Shown here in pieces: positions 1-8,377 of a stretch of 64,000 bases of DNA. The position numbers and the translations under genes were made by a program. How positions within the stretch are numbered: position 1 is the first letter of the stretch; every line of letters begins with the position of its first letter. Below the pieces are notes generated by a model. It was not told where the DNA came from and ran no database searches. It was given only the letters and a program-made list of their open reading frames with translations. The DNA is from Erysipelotrichia bacterium (lineage in GTDB: Bacteria; Bacillota_I; Bacilli_A; Erysipelotrichales; Erysipelotrichaceae): NCBI GenBank assembly GCA_012520255.1, contig JAAYOQ010000015.1, forward strand, positions 32,926 to 96,925, in the 5' to 3' direction.

Positions 1-27
1 AATCTTTTTTCCAAAGGAAATATTATA

Positions 28-975
28 ATGGTAGAAAATGTCTATTTAGTGGATAGTGAAAATATAAATCCATTTCACAATCTAGCTTTGCAAGCACATC
101 TCATCAACAATATACCTGATGACAGTCTGGTCTTTTTGGTGTGGAGGAATAATGACTCGATTATTATCGGTAATAAAAGTTGTGCTTATACTGAATGTAA
201 TGTTTCACAATTGGAAATAGAAAAAACCCGTCTATGTAGAAGAGATAGTCATGGCAAAACGGTTTTTAATGATTTAGGAACATTAAATTATGCCTTTTTC
301 TTGTATATGAACAACTATAATCCTGCTGATCAGATAAATGTTATTTATCAGGCGCTAGCTAGAATGCAATTACCAGTGTATTTGGAAAATGATGAAATCA
401 TGCTGAATAAATTACGTGTGACAGATAATAATTACTACATCAAACAACAAAGATGTATGCATGCCGGTTCTTTATACTGGAGTTGTGATAAAAGCAAAAG
501 AGCTAGACTGTTAAAGGATCCTACCAGCAAGAGGGATATCATAAATATTGTAGATAGCGACCCTTTTATCAGGTATGTTGATATAAAAGAAAACATTCTA
601 CAATCTTTAGCTGATTTGTATGGCGATGTTTATCAGATGACTGTTACTGATGATTTATTGGATTATATGGAAAGTTATCATAGCTATCAATATATTTTCA
701 ACACCAATAGCAAGTATACGATACGTATTAGTGATAGTTACGATTTTGGTCAAGCTCAAATATATGTCGATTTATTTAGAAATAGGATTTTACAGGTAGA
801 TGTTTATTTGCCTCAAGAAAATATAGAACTGAATGACTTAATTGTAGAAGTTTTCAATGACTTGGCAGTTAATGAAATTCAATTTAGACAGAGACTCAAA
901 AAAATTGATGAGAAGTATCATCGTGATTTTATTAAGCTGTTCAGGAAAATAAAGAAGGATAGTTATTGTTTATGA
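28..975 (+). CDS. Divergent lipoate-protein ligase A family protein
   Basis: 315 residues with the overall plan of LplA/LplJ, enzymes that activate lipoate with ATP and attach it to a lysine of 2-oxoacid dehydrogenase E2 or GcvH proteins. Recognisable are an RRxS block at residues 71-74, VFNDLGTLNYAF at 79-90 and an HAGSLYW block near 145-151 matching the family HHGTLLF. The glycine-rich RRxSGGG loop reads RRDSHGK, and the usual GKKxSGNAQ block is degraded around K128. The fold is therefore clear but the substrate loop is altered. A ribosome site AAAGGAAA lies 7 bases before ATG. The next gene overlaps its stop by 4 bases. It could be an active but specialised ligase or a transferase; I cannot tell which. 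Confidence 0.8.
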   Translation: MVENVYLVDSENINPFHNLALQAHLINNIPDDSLVFLVWRNNDSIIIGNKSCAYTECNVSQLEIEKTRLCRRDSHGKTVFNDLGTLNYAFFLYMNNYNPADQINVIYQALARMQLPVYLENDEIMLNKLRVTDNNYYIKQQRCMHAGSLYWSCDKSKRARLLKDPTSKRDIINIVDSDPFIRYVDIKENILQSLADLYGDVYQMTVTDDLLDYMESYHSYQYIFNTNSKYTIRISDSYDFGQAQIYVDLFRNRILQVDVYLPQENIELNDLIVEVFNDLAVNEIQFRQRLKKIDEKYHRDFIKLFRKIKKDSYCL

Positions 976-1550
976 GCGAAAACTATTTTAAAAGATTGCT
1001 GGTTATGGCAGTCAGTGGATTAACTATTGGTTCAGGTGTCTATTTTGCGGTATTGGCTAATGTGGGAACAGATCCACTTACAACTTTTCAACAGGGTTTA
1101 TCAAGAACTCTTGGTTTAGAACTTGCAATATGTAGTTTTATAGCTAATACACTATTTGCAGTTTTTATTTTCATTGTAGATAGAAAAGCCTTAAGAATAA
1201 CCGATATTATTTATCCATTTATTATATCTGCGGGAATTAAACTTTCAAGTTTCATAGTTTTTCCAGTAAGTTCAATTATTTCCAGAGCACTTTATTTTGC
1301 TATAGCTTTAATAATTATTGGGTTGGGAATTGGATTGGGAGCTAACAGCAAATGTGGCAATAATCCTTATGATGGATTTGTGTTATTAATCAGTGAAAAA
1401 ATTAATAAGCAGTTTAAACACGTCAGATTATTAATGGATATTACTGTTCTGATAATAGGAATTGTTTTAAGAGGAAACTTTGGTATTGGAACATTTATTT
1501 CAATGATTTTACAAGGAACGATAGGTCAATTCTTTATTGAATTTTTTTAA
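972..1550 (+). CDS. YczE/YyaS-type integral membrane protein
   Basis: About 192 residues, almost all in hydrophobic segments, with the repeated pattern of the YczE/YitT superfamily: a GSGVYFAVLANVGTDPLTTFQQGLS block after the first helix, and a related LGANSKCGNNPYDGF block about 110 residues later. The two similar halves suggest internal duplication. Family function is poorly defined (some members relate to lipopeptide production or transport). ATG at 972 overlaps the upstream TGA (ATGA), suggesting translational coupling; a TTG at 966 is an alternative start closer to the AAGGA site. Confidence 0.75.
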   Translation: MSENYFKRLLVMAVSGLTIGSGVYFAVLANVGTDPLTTFQQGLSRTLGLELAICSFIANTLFAVFIFIVDRKALRITDIIYPFIISAGIKLSSFIVFPVSSIISRALYFAIALIIIGLGIGLGANSKCGNNPYDGFVLLISEKINKQFKHVRLLMDITVLIIGIVLRGNFGIGTFISMILQGTIGQFFIEFF

Positions 1551-1554
1551 AAAA

Positions 1555-1576
1555 GTGAATTTTTAAACAAATTCAC
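1555..1576. other. Perfect 8-bp hairpin between the membrane protein gene and rpoE
   Basis: GTGAATTT and AAATTCAC flank a 6-base loop just after the stop codon. No U-run follows on the plus strand. On the minus strand a run of six T follows, but no minus-strand gene lies upstream of it. It may be a 3' mRNA stem rather than a true terminator. Confidence 0.35.
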
Positions 1577-1626
1577 AGCAGAATAAGAAAAACTTTATTA
1601 ATATTCACTATTTTGCACAAAAGCTG

Positions 1627-1655
1627 TTGCATTTATAAGCTATTATATTTATAAT
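1627..1655 (+). promoter_or_regulatory. SigmaA-type promoter of rpoE
   Basis: TTGCAT, a 17-base spacer and TATAAT, followed by a ribosome site GGAGATG and the rpoE ATG at 1686. Confidence 0.75.
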
Positions 1656-1685
1656 CATAACTGCGTATATAGGAGATGATAATAA

Positions 1686-2027
1686 ATGAGTTTAAAAGCT
1701 GTAGATATGGCATACAATTTATTGTTGAATACTAAAGAAGGAATGTCATTTAAAGAATTATGGACCAACATCAATAACAAATTTGGTTATGATGAAAAAA
1801 TTGCATCCAGAAAAAAATCTCAATTTTATACAAATCTTACATTGGATGGAAGATTCGTCATGCTGGAAAATAATGTTTGGAATCTTAAATCTCGCTGCAG
1901 GTACCAGGAAATAGAAGTCAAAGACGATGATGAGTATGAAGAAAGCGAAGATTATGATGAAGAAGACGAAGAAGAATTCGACGAAGATGAAGAAGATGAA
2001 GAAGAAAGTGAAGAAGATGAATATTAA
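1686..2027 (+). CDS. rpoE: RNA polymerase delta subunit
   Basis: 113 residues. The first 70 or so form the winged-helix HARE-HTH domain of the delta subunit (MAYNLLLNTKEGMSFKELW, then SQFYTNLTLDGRFVML). From about residue 75 the chain is an almost pure Asp/Glu tail to the end, ESEEDEY. Delta is specific to Firmicutes and relatives, binds RNA polymerase, displaces nucleic acid and speeds recycling. The protein is shorter than the Bacillus one because the acidic tail is shorter. It has its own promoter and a terminator, so it is transcribed alone. Confidence 0.93.
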   Translation: MSLKAVDMAYNLLLNTKEGMSFKELWTNINNKFGYDEKIASRKKSQFYTNLTLDGRFVMLENNVWNLKSRCRYQEIEVKDDDEYEESEDYDEEDEEEFDEDEEDEEESEEDEY

Positions 2028-2029
2028 AG

Positions 2030-2054
2030 TAGCCTGATCAGGCTATTTTATTTT
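2030..2054. terminator. Bidirectional terminator between rpoE and the DUF4236 gene
   Basis: TAGCCTGATCAGGCTA is a perfect palindrome followed on the plus strand by TTTTATTTT. It overlaps the stop codon of the converging minus-strand gene. Confidence 0.75.
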
Positions 2055-3125
2055 GTTTAGTAGAATAAGAGCTTCTTTTAAATATTCATCAGTAGAATTA
2101 AGATTTAATTCTTTTAATTTATCTGTAATTAAATTAATTTCTGTTGATTTATAACCTAGGTTCCTTAATCCTTGAACAGCTTCATTTAAATAAAGGTTAA
2201 TATCTTCCTCTTTTTCTTGGGCTTTCAATTGATATGGTGTTATGGCTTTAAAATTAAATGAAGTTGATAAATTAATTCTGTTTTCAAAGTTTAAGATGAA
2301 ATCATAAGGTTTAGCAATGTTGGATAAATCAACATTTTCCATTTTTAAACGATCGATTTTGAAAGAGAATAAATATTCATCAATCAAATCTCCATCTCTG
2401 TTTCTTCTTTGCGAATAGCCGGATAGAACAATACATTCTATAAAAGGTGTCAGGTTGAAGAAATTAGCAGCTAAGTAAATCGCTAAAGAAATAATTGCTT
2501 GACTGTATTGCTGTTTAATTGTAATTTGATTTTTATTTTTTATAATAATTTCACCGCTTGAAGATAATGCAGGATATTGATTATTAAAGTTTTCAATTTC
2601 AGGTAAGTCTAAATCAACGAAAAGAACATTATTTTCTAATTCATACTCAATGCTGAATTCATAAGGCAATTCAATAGAGTTGATGAAATTTTCAATCAAG
2701 GCATTAAGAGTATTGGTATCTCCATCAATTACCAATTGTAAAGATTTTTTAAGCGATTCACCTTTAACAGAGTGTAAATGATTGTTAAAGTCTTCTTTAG
2801 TTACAACATCATCAGCATACTTGTGCAGATTAATAATGAAGTCATTTTCTTTTTCGTATTGTTCAATGATTGCTTTATTTTCTTCATTTTGTTTTATTTG
2901 ACTTGTTTTGGTTATGGTAGTTCTTTTTGTAGAATTACTTTTTTTATCAATTTTTTCACGCCATGAAATACCAGTTTTAGGAATTGATAAATTTAGATAG
3001 GTGCCTCTTTTACCAGTGTTAACTTTGACAGCTTTAGACCCTAAAGTCCAGCTGATGCCTGATTTAGAAACATTCATTCGAACACCAGGCAAAATCTTAA
3101 ATGATTTATAAAATCTTAGTCCCAT
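2043..3125 (-). CDS. DUF4236 domain protein
   Basis: 360 residues from ATG at 3125, which has a good ribosome site (AAAGAGG); an upstream in-frame extension lacks one. The N-terminus MGLRFYKSFKILPGVRMN followed by SKSGISWTLGSKAVKVNTGKRGTYLNL is the DUF4236 signature, a short beta-rich domain of unknown function found at the start of many bacterial proteins. A charged linker (about residues 55-95) leads to a long alpha/beta region with no motif I recognise and no membrane segment. Probably cytoplasmic. Transcribed alone, facing rpoE. Function unknown. Confidence 0.75.
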   Translation of the reverse strand: MGLRFYKSFKILPGVRMNVSKSGISWTLGSKAVKVNTGKRGTYLNLSIPKTGISWREKIDKKSNSTKRTTITKTSQIKQNEENKAIIEQYEKENDFIINLHKYADDVVTKEDFNNHLHSVKGESLKKSLQLVIDGDTNTLNALIENFINSIELPYEFSIEYELENNVLFVDLDLPEIENFNNQYPALSSSGEIIIKNKNQITIKQQYSQAIISLAIYLAANFFNLTPFIECIVLSGYSQRRNRDGDLIDEYLFSFKIDRLKMENVDLSNIAKPYDFILNFENRINLSTSFNFKAITPYQLKAQEKEEDINLYLNEAVQGLRNLGYKSTEINLITDKLKELNLNSTDEYLKEALILLNKIK

Positions 3126-3182
3126 AATTATTACCTCTTTAATAATTATATAATAAAAAAAGGCCATAACGAACAAACAGTC

Positions 3183-3222
3183 ATAAAAAATGTATCGAGT
3201 CTGAATTCAAACAAGATACATT
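3183..3222 (-). terminator. Terminator of the prfA-prmC operon
   Basis: On the minus strand AATGTATC pairs with GATACATT across an 18-base loop and is followed by six T. It lies just after prmC. Confidence 0.7.
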
Positions 3223-3249
3223 GTTTGTAATTTAAAGAATTGGAAGTAA

Positions 3250-4119
3250 CTATTTCGTTACAGCTTCTAAATTATGATAAATAAATAACATTCTGTCTTT
3301 ACCATTTATATCTTTCAGCACTTCATATTTATCATCGGGAAAGTATTCTTTTACCATTTTTATCAGGGCTTCTTTTTCATCATAGCCAATTTCAAAAGCC
3401 ATAAAGGATTTATCTTTTATAACTTTATGAGCGTTTTCAAACACTGAATGATAGAAGAATAAACCATCTTCACCACCGAATAAGGCGACATGAGGTTCAA
3501 AATCGATAACACTTTTCTGTATTCTCTGTTTTGCAGGAATATAAGGTGGATTACAAACCAAAACATCAAGCTTAATATTATGATCTATTAATGGCTGCAG
3601 CATGTCTCCCTGAAAGAAGGTAATTTGACAATCGTTGAGCTCACTGTTTTTCCTGGCAATTTCTAAGGCTTTGCCTGAAATATCAGTTGCAAACATATTG
3701 AACTTACTTTCTTCTTTTTTTAAAGCTATCGCAATAGCACCTGAGCCTGTTCCTATGTCAGCGATATCAATGGAAATAGAATTCTTAAAATAATAATCAG
3801 TATCGGCTAAAATATTAGCTACTAATTCTTCGGTTTCATATCTTGGGATCAGACAGTCAGGTGAAACTAAGATTTTATGACCATAAAACCATTGATAGCC
3901 CAAAATATACTGTAAAGGCTCGTTTTCCAACAAGCGCTTTATTCCTTCCTGAAATTGTTGATTAATAGAATCATCAATTTCGCTTTCATAATTAAGGTAT
4001 AAATCGGTGTAGTTCATATTACACAATTCAAGTAACAAAATTTGTGCTGATTCTGCAGGAACATCTACTTGTTGACACTTTTTGATAGCTGTTTGCAGGA
4101 CTTGATGATAAGAAGCCAT
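3250..4119 (-). CDS. prmC: Release factor glutamine methyltransferase
   Basis: 289 residues. PrmC (HemK) uses S-adenosylmethionine to methylate the glutamine of the GGQ motif in release factors. The SAM-binding motif DIGTGSGAIA is at about 121-130, and the substrate motif NPPY is at 190-193. The N-terminal helical domain typical of PrmC is complete. Its ATG shares one base with the stop of prfA (TAATG), and a GGAGA site lies inside the prfA end. Enzyme and substrate are therefore made from one transcript, the usual arrangement. Confidence 0.95.
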   Translation of the reverse strand: MASYHQVLQTAIKKCQQVDVPAESAQILLLELCNMNYTDLYLNYESEIDDSINQQFQEGIKRLLENEPLQYILGYQWFYGHKILVSPDCLIPRYETEELVANILADTDYYFKNSISIDIADIGTGSGAIAIALKKEESKFNMFATDISGKALEIARKNSELNDCQITFFQGDMLQPLIDHNIKLDVLVCNPPYIPAKQRIQKSVIDFEPHVALFGGEDGLFFYHSVFENAHKVIKDKSFMAFEIGYDEKEALIKMVKEYFPDDKYEVLKDINGKDRMLFIYHNLEAVTK

Positions 4120-5186
4120 TATTGTTCTCCAGCAATTCTAGCTTTCTGGTCAGCATCTAATAGGGCTTCAATAATATCGTCAAGTTTGCCTTCCATGACA
4201 CGATCTAATTGTTGAATTGTAAAGTTGATACGATGGTCAGTAATGCGGTTTTGAGGATAGTTGTAGGTTCTGATTTTCTCGCTTCTGTCACCAGTTCCAA
4301 CCTGACTTTTTCTCACTTCGCCTTTTTCTTCTTCTTCTCTTCTTTTATATTCATCATAAACTCTAGCAGTTATTATTTTTAAAGCTTGTTCTCTGTTTTG
4401 AAGCTGACTTCTACCATCTTGGCAATTTACAGTAATTCCAGTTGGGACATGAGTTATTCTGACGGCGGAGTCAGTTTTATTGACATGCTGCCCACCAGCT
4501 CCTGTAGCACGATGAGTATCAATAATTAAATCATCCATATTAATTTCATATTCAACATCTTCTAAATCAGGCAGAACTAATACTGTCGCTGTTGAAGTGT
4601 GAATCCTTCCGCTGGCTTCAGTTTTCGGCACACGTTGAACACGATGAACGCCACCCTCAAATTTAAGTTCGCGATAAACGTCCTCACCTTTGATAATAAA
4701 TGAAATATCACTAAAGCCACCAGCTTCACATTCAACAAAATCAAAAGTTTGAACCTGCCAGCCTTTTGTTTCAGCATAACGGCTATACATTCTATATAAA
4801 TCGCCAGCGAAAATGTTTCCTTCATCTCCACCTGCAGCACCTTTGATTTCAAAGATTGCGTCACATTCATCGTTGGGGTCTTTTTCAATCAATAAAACTT
4901 CTAAACGGTCAATAAGCTGTTGTCTTTTTTCTTTTAATTCTTCAAGCTCCATTTCGGCCATTTCCCTTAATTCAGGATCATTGGCTAACAATTCTGCATC
5001 TTCAATGTGTTTCAAGGTTTCAACTAACTGATAATAAGCTTCAACTGGTTGTTGAAGTTTAGAGTGTTCTTTACTTATTCTTCCGTATTCTCTAGCATCA
5101 GAAAAAGATGAGCCACTGATCAGCATCTCATTTATTTCATTGTATCTGATTGCCATTTCTTTTAGTCTGGCTAACATTTTATCCAT
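4119..5186 (-). CDS. prfA: Peptide chain release factor 1
   Basis: 355 residues from ATG at 5186, seven bases after AAGGTG; a TTG two codons earlier is too close to that site. RF1 recognises UAA and UAG. The peptidyl-tRNA hydrolysis motif GAGGQHVNKTDSA is at about 229-241, and the codon-reading PxT motif is PKT within RVQRVPKTEASGRIHTS. The N-terminal helical domain and GGDEGNIFAGDLYRMY block are complete. First gene of an operon with prmC. Confidence 0.96.
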   Translation of the reverse strand: MDKMLARLKEMAIRYNEINEMLISGSSFSDAREYGRISKEHSKLQQPVEAYYQLVETLKHIEDAELLANDPELREMAEMELEELKEKRQQLIDRLEVLLIEKDPNDECDAIFEIKGAAGGDEGNIFAGDLYRMYSRYAETKGWQVQTFDFVECEAGGFSDISFIIKGEDVYRELKFEGGVHRVQRVPKTEASGRIHTSTATVLVLPDLEDVEYEINMDDLIIDTHRATGAGGQHVNKTDSAVRITHVPTGITVNCQDGRSQLQNREQALKIITARVYDEYKRREEEEKGEVRKSQVGTGDRSEKIRTYNYPQNRITDHRINFTIQQLDRVMEGKLDDIIEALLDADQKARIAGEQ

Positions 5187-5210
5187 AAACAATCACCTTC
5201 TAACGAAATA

Positions 5211-5239
5211 ATTATACTATAAGAGTATTAATAATCCAA
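5211..5239 (-). promoter_or_regulatory. SigmaA-type promoter of prfA-prmC
   Basis: Read on the minus strand: TTGGAT, 17 bases, TATAAT. It sits about 25 bases before the prfA start. Confidence 0.7.
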
Positions 5240-5348
5240 ATAAGCAAAAGATTAAATCGACAAGAAAAAACAGTTATTTTACTTGATAAGTTATGATTGA
5301 ATAGGTGATGTCAAATAAGAATAATTTTTATTTTATAGTTTAATAGTG

Positions 5349-5361
5349 TAAAATTACTCTA
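5349..5361 (+). promoter_or_regulatory. -10 box six bases from ATG (predicted leaderless start)
   Basis: TAAAAT at 5349-5354 is preceded by GTG and followed by exactly six bases before the ATG of the metallophosphoesterase. No ribosome-binding site precedes this ATG. The expected transcription start coincides with the A of ATG. No good -35 box is visible. Confidence 0.5.
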
Positions 5362-6173
5362 TGGAAGTAGTATACTTTTTAGCAAGCTTGCTTTTGATTT
5401 ATGCAATATATCACAACAAGAATATAGAATTAACTTTCTATGATTTTGTTAGTGAAAAAGTAGAAAAAGAAAAAAGGATTGTCCATTTATCCGATGTTCA
5501 TAATGATTTGTTTGGGAAAAACAATATTAGATTAATTGAATTGATTGAAAGTGTTAATCCTGATTATATTTTTATTACAGGGGATTTATTAGATTCAAGA
5601 AGAACAAATGTGAAAAGGTGTTATTATCTAATTGAGAAAATAATCAAAATTGCACCAGTTTATTTTGTGACAGGAAATCACGAGTCTAGAAAAAAATTTT
5701 ATCCAAATTTCAAAGCGAAATTAATTGAATCAGGAGTTTGTGTTTTGGATAATCGAAAAGTAAAAATAGAGGAAATTAATTTAGTGGGAATAGATGATCC
5801 TGGTTTTAAAGCTAAACAAAACGAAAAAGTGTATCGAAAAATTGTTGAAGCGCAAATAAAAGAAATCCAGTTAGAGGATTTCAATATCCTTCTTGCCCAT
5901 CGACCACAGTATATTGATGTATATTCCAAATTTGACTTTGATTTAGTTTTAAGTGGTCATGCTCATGGTGGTCAATTCAGGTTTCCTATCATTGGGGGCT
6001 TATTTTCACCTCAACAGGGAATCTTTCCAAAATATACTACAGGTGAATATATATTGAATAAAACAAAAATGATAGTTTCTAGAGGATTGGGAAATAGTCT
6101 GTTTCCGTTAAGATTGTTTAATAATCCAGAAGTTATTGTTATTGACTTTAAAAAACAACAAGAGAAAAAATAA
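5361..6173 (+). CDS. Membrane-anchored calcineurin-like metallophosphoesterase
   Basis: 270 residues. One N-terminal hydrophobic helix (VVYFLASLLLIYAIY) anchors the protein, with the catalytic domain probably outside. The dinuclear metal motifs are in the usual order: DVHND near 46-50, GDLLD, GNHE and GHAHGGQ. These resemble YkuE/YaeI-type phosphoesterases, some of which act on lipid A precursors or other phospholipids; the substrate here is unknown. The start has no ribosome site and appears leaderless. It is a single gene ending in a terminator shared with the converging amidohydrolase gene. Confidence 0.88.
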   Translation: MEVVYFLASLLLIYAIYHNKNIELTFYDFVSEKVEKEKRIVHLSDVHNDLFGKNNIRLIELIESVNPDYIFITGDLLDSRRTNVKRCYYLIEKIIKIAPVYFVTGNHESRKKFYPNFKAKLIESGVCVLDNRKVKIEEINLVGIDDPGFKAKQNEKVYRKIVEAQIKEIQLEDFNILLAHRPQYIDVYSKFDFDLVLSGHAHGGQFRFPIIGGLFSPQQGIFPKYTTGEYILNKTKMIVSRGLGNSLFPLRLFNNPEVIVIDFKKQQEKK

Positions 6174-6205
6174 AACGATGAGATAAAATTCATTGTTTTA
6201 TTTTT
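6171..6205. terminator. Bidirectional terminator, phosphoesterase/amidohydrolase
   Basis: TAAAACGATGA pairs with TCATTGTTTTA (one G-U pair) over an 8-base loop and is followed by TTTTT. An A-run precedes it, so it can work in both directions between converging genes. Confidence 0.75.
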
Positions 6206-6212
6206 AAAGCTT

Positions 6213-7502
6213 TTAAAGTGTAGCTAAATAATTATCTAATTCTTTTTCACAGATTTTATTTTTTTTAATTTTCGGTTGTAAGAACTGCTGGTTTTTAAAA
6301 TGTACCAGATAAGGTTTTCGGATAGTTGAAAAACCATAGGTTAAAGGATTTTCATCGGTAACAACAAAGTCTGCTGATTTACCAACTTCAATCGAACCTG
6401 TTTCATTTTCAATTCCTAAAATAGAAGCATTTATCAAGGTTCCAGTATGCAAGGCAAAGTTTCTAGAGACTCCAACCAGTTTATGAAAATATTCTAATTC
6501 ACGCCACATATCATAATGGGTGATAAAAGGACAAACGGTATCGGTTCCTAATCCCACAGTAATGCCATTTTCAAGGCATTTTTTGGTTCCTGAAAGGATT
6601 CCTTCTAATAAAACTTCGCTGTTATAGAGTACTATTTCACTAGCTTTTGAAACAACAGGATCAAACTTGGCTAAAGGAATAGCTGGAGAAATAGTGCAAA
6701 CTAAAATAGCGCCAGTCTTTTTAAACAGTTCAATTGTATCATCATTCATTGCTGCACCATGTTCAATGGTATCTACACCATTTTCTAAAGCCATGACGAT
6801 ACCTTGGGGACTTTCTACATGAGCACATACTTTTAAACCTAAAGAATGAGCTTTGTCGCAACAGGCTTTCACTTGCTGTGCATTCATTCGAAGTTCACCA
6901 GGTTCGCCTTTGACTTTAGCATCTAAGACTCCACCGGTAATCATCAGTTTAATCCAGTCAACATTCGCTTTGGCATTATTTTCAATAAACTCTTCAAATT
7001 CTTCAATAGTTTTAGCACCATAAGCGACTGATCCTTCCATGTGACCGCCAGGAATAGTAACTGCACTATCACAGCTAAACACCCTTGGTCCAACAGTTTT
7101 ACCGCTGTTGATTTCATCACGCAGTTGTGAATCGAAATTGCCTAAACCACCAACAGTTCTAACGGTTGTGGTTCCAGATAATACCTCAGTTTTTAAGGCA
7201 TTACGACAAATGCTTTTTCCAATCTGTTGAAGAAGTTTATTGCTCATAACCAATTTTGCCAGTTTGGTGCTGTCTGTTTCTTTTTTCTTTGGAAAGCCAG
7301 TACCAGGGGTGTGGATATGTAAATTAATCAATCCGGGGATTAAATACTTACCTTGCAGATCAATTACATTGTTTTCTTTTATATTTTTAACCTCCTCAAT
7401 ACTAACAATAATTCCGTCTTCCACTGTAAGCATCATGTTTTCTTTTAGAACCATATCTTTGGTTCCGTCTAAAATATTGACATTTTTATAAACAGTTTTC
7501 AT
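6213..7502 (-). CDS. Metal-dependent amidohydrolase (imidazolonepropionase/prolidase-like)
   Basis: 429 residues from the ATG at 7502. The amidohydrolase metal motif is LHIHTPG (H62, H64) at the start of the barrel. Further ligands are in KVCAHVES and TIEHGAA, and the last is the aspartate in GLGTDT. The C-terminal ADFVV block closes the small beta-sandwich domain. Relatives cleave amide or peptide bonds, including aryl or Xaa-Pro dipeptides; substrate prediction from sequence is unreliable here. No signal peptide. The start lacks a ribosome site: the -10 box is exactly six bases upstream, so the mRNA is probably leaderless. Confidence 0.85.
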   Translation of the reverse strand: MKTVYKNVNILDGTKDMVLKENMMLTVEDGIIVSIEEVKNIKENNVIDLQGKYLIPGLINLHIHTPGTGFPKKKETDSTKLAKLVMSNKLLQQIGKSICRNALKTEVLSGTTTVRTVGGLGNFDSQLRDEINSGKTVGPRVFSCDSAVTIPGGHMEGSVAYGAKTIEEFEEFIENNAKANVDWIKLMITGGVLDAKVKGEPGELRMNAQQVKACCDKAHSLGLKVCAHVESPQGIVMALENGVDTIEHGAAMNDDTIELFKKTGAILVCTISPAIPLAKFDPVVSKASEIVLYNSEVLLEGILSGTKKCLENGITVGLGTDTVCPFITHYDMWRELEYFHKLVGVSRNFALHTGTLINASILGIENETGSIEVGKSADFVVTDENPLTYGFSTIRKPYLVHFKNQQFLQPKIKKNKICEKELDNYLATL

Positions 7503-7514
7503 AAAATAATTATA
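7502..7514 (-). promoter_or_regulatory. -10 box six bases from ATG (predicted leaderless start)
   Basis: On the minus strand GTG-TATAAT (hexamer 7514-7509) is followed by TATTTT and then ATG at 7502. No Shine-Dalgarno sequence is present. Confidence 0.55.
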
Positions 7515-7588
7515 CACTTTAAAATTAAAAAGTTCTTTTTGTTTTTAAATAAAGGTATTATTATATAAGGAAAAGGTGGGTGTTATGT

Positions 7589-8266
7589 ATGTATGGGGCA
7601 ATCATCAATGCGATATTGGTAGTAATAGGAACAACTATAGGAATGGTAGTTGGCAAATTTTTAAAAGAGGATTTACAAAACCAATTAATAATAGCTATGG
7701 GATTATGTGTGCTTTTTATTGGCATAGATGGAATGTTAGAAATGAAATCGCCCTTAAATATGCTGTTATCAATGTCGATAGGGACATTAATAGGAAATGT
7801 TATCGATTTAGATGGAATGATTGTTAAAGCAGGAGATAAGATACAACAGAAATTCAGTTCCAAATCACCAATTGCTTCAGGTTTTGTAAATGCTTCTTTG
7901 TTATTTTGTGTTGGTGGCATGGCCATCGTTGGTTCAATCCAAGACGGATTAACTTCTGATTACAGTATCCTGTTAATGAAAGGAATTATAGATGCTGTCA
8001 GTGCAATAGTACTAGCTGCCAAGTATGGTATAGGAGTTTATTTTTCAGCTGGATTTATTCTTATTTATGAAGGCTCACTCAGTCTGTTAGCGTTGGTAAT
8101 TGCTCCAATTTTAACTAATGAATGTATAATTCAACTTTCAGCAGTTGGTTCAATAGTTCTTTTGGCTGTTGGATTAAATATGCTTAATATTATTAAGGCT
8201 AAGCCGATGAATATGGTTCCAGCAATTATTCTCAGTGCTATTTTAACGATTGTATTTGCTATATAA
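7589..8266 (+). CDS. DUF554 family membrane protein
   Basis: 225 residues with about seven hydrophobic segments. The start YGAIINAILVVIGTTIG, the middle GMAIVGSIQDGL and the end LNMLNIIKAKPMNMVPAI are characteristic of DUF554 (YqgA/YdfK) proteins, putative transporters of unknown substrate. ATG at 7589 lies nine bases after AAGGTGG; a GTG at 7580 directly abuts that site and is unlikely. Single gene. No terminator is visible before the degV promoter that follows. Confidence 0.83.
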   Translation: MYGAIINAILVVIGTTIGMVVGKFLKEDLQNQLIIAMGLCVLFIGIDGMLEMKSPLNMLLSMSIGTLIGNVIDLDGMIVKAGDKIQQKFSSKSPIASGFVNASLLFCVGGMAIVGSIQDGLTSDYSILLMKGIIDAVSAIVLAAKYGIGVYFSAGFILIYEGSLSLLALVIAPILTNECIIQLSAVGSIVLLAVGLNMLNIIKAKPMNMVPAIILSAILTIVFAI

Positions 8267-8271
8267 AATTT

Positions 8272-8300
8272 TTGACAAGTCTACCATGATTTTATATACT
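8272..8300 (+). promoter_or_regulatory. SigmaA promoter of the degV gene
   Basis: TTGACA, 17 bases, TATACT: nearly consensus. It lies directly after the DUF554 stop and gives a leader of about 70 bases. Confidence 0.8.
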
Positions 8301-8377
8301 TGAAATATTGAATTTAAAACGAAAAGAATAGTCATGCTATTGAAATAAAAATTTATAATAAAACCAGGGGGGGAAAT

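Noticed and set aside
973..975. Possible reading of TGA as tryptophan (Mollicutes code)
   Set aside because: TGA ends the first gene and uvrB at the expected protein lengths, and tryptophans in the proteins are encoded by TGG.
1910..2027. GAAGAAGAT-rich repetitive stretch as a DNA repeat
   Set aside because: It is the coding sequence of the acidic Asp/Glu tail of the delta subunit.
4577..4888. Overlapping frames inside prfA and other genes on the opposite strand
   Set aside because: They lack ribosome sites and recognisable domains and lie wholly within strongly conserved genes.
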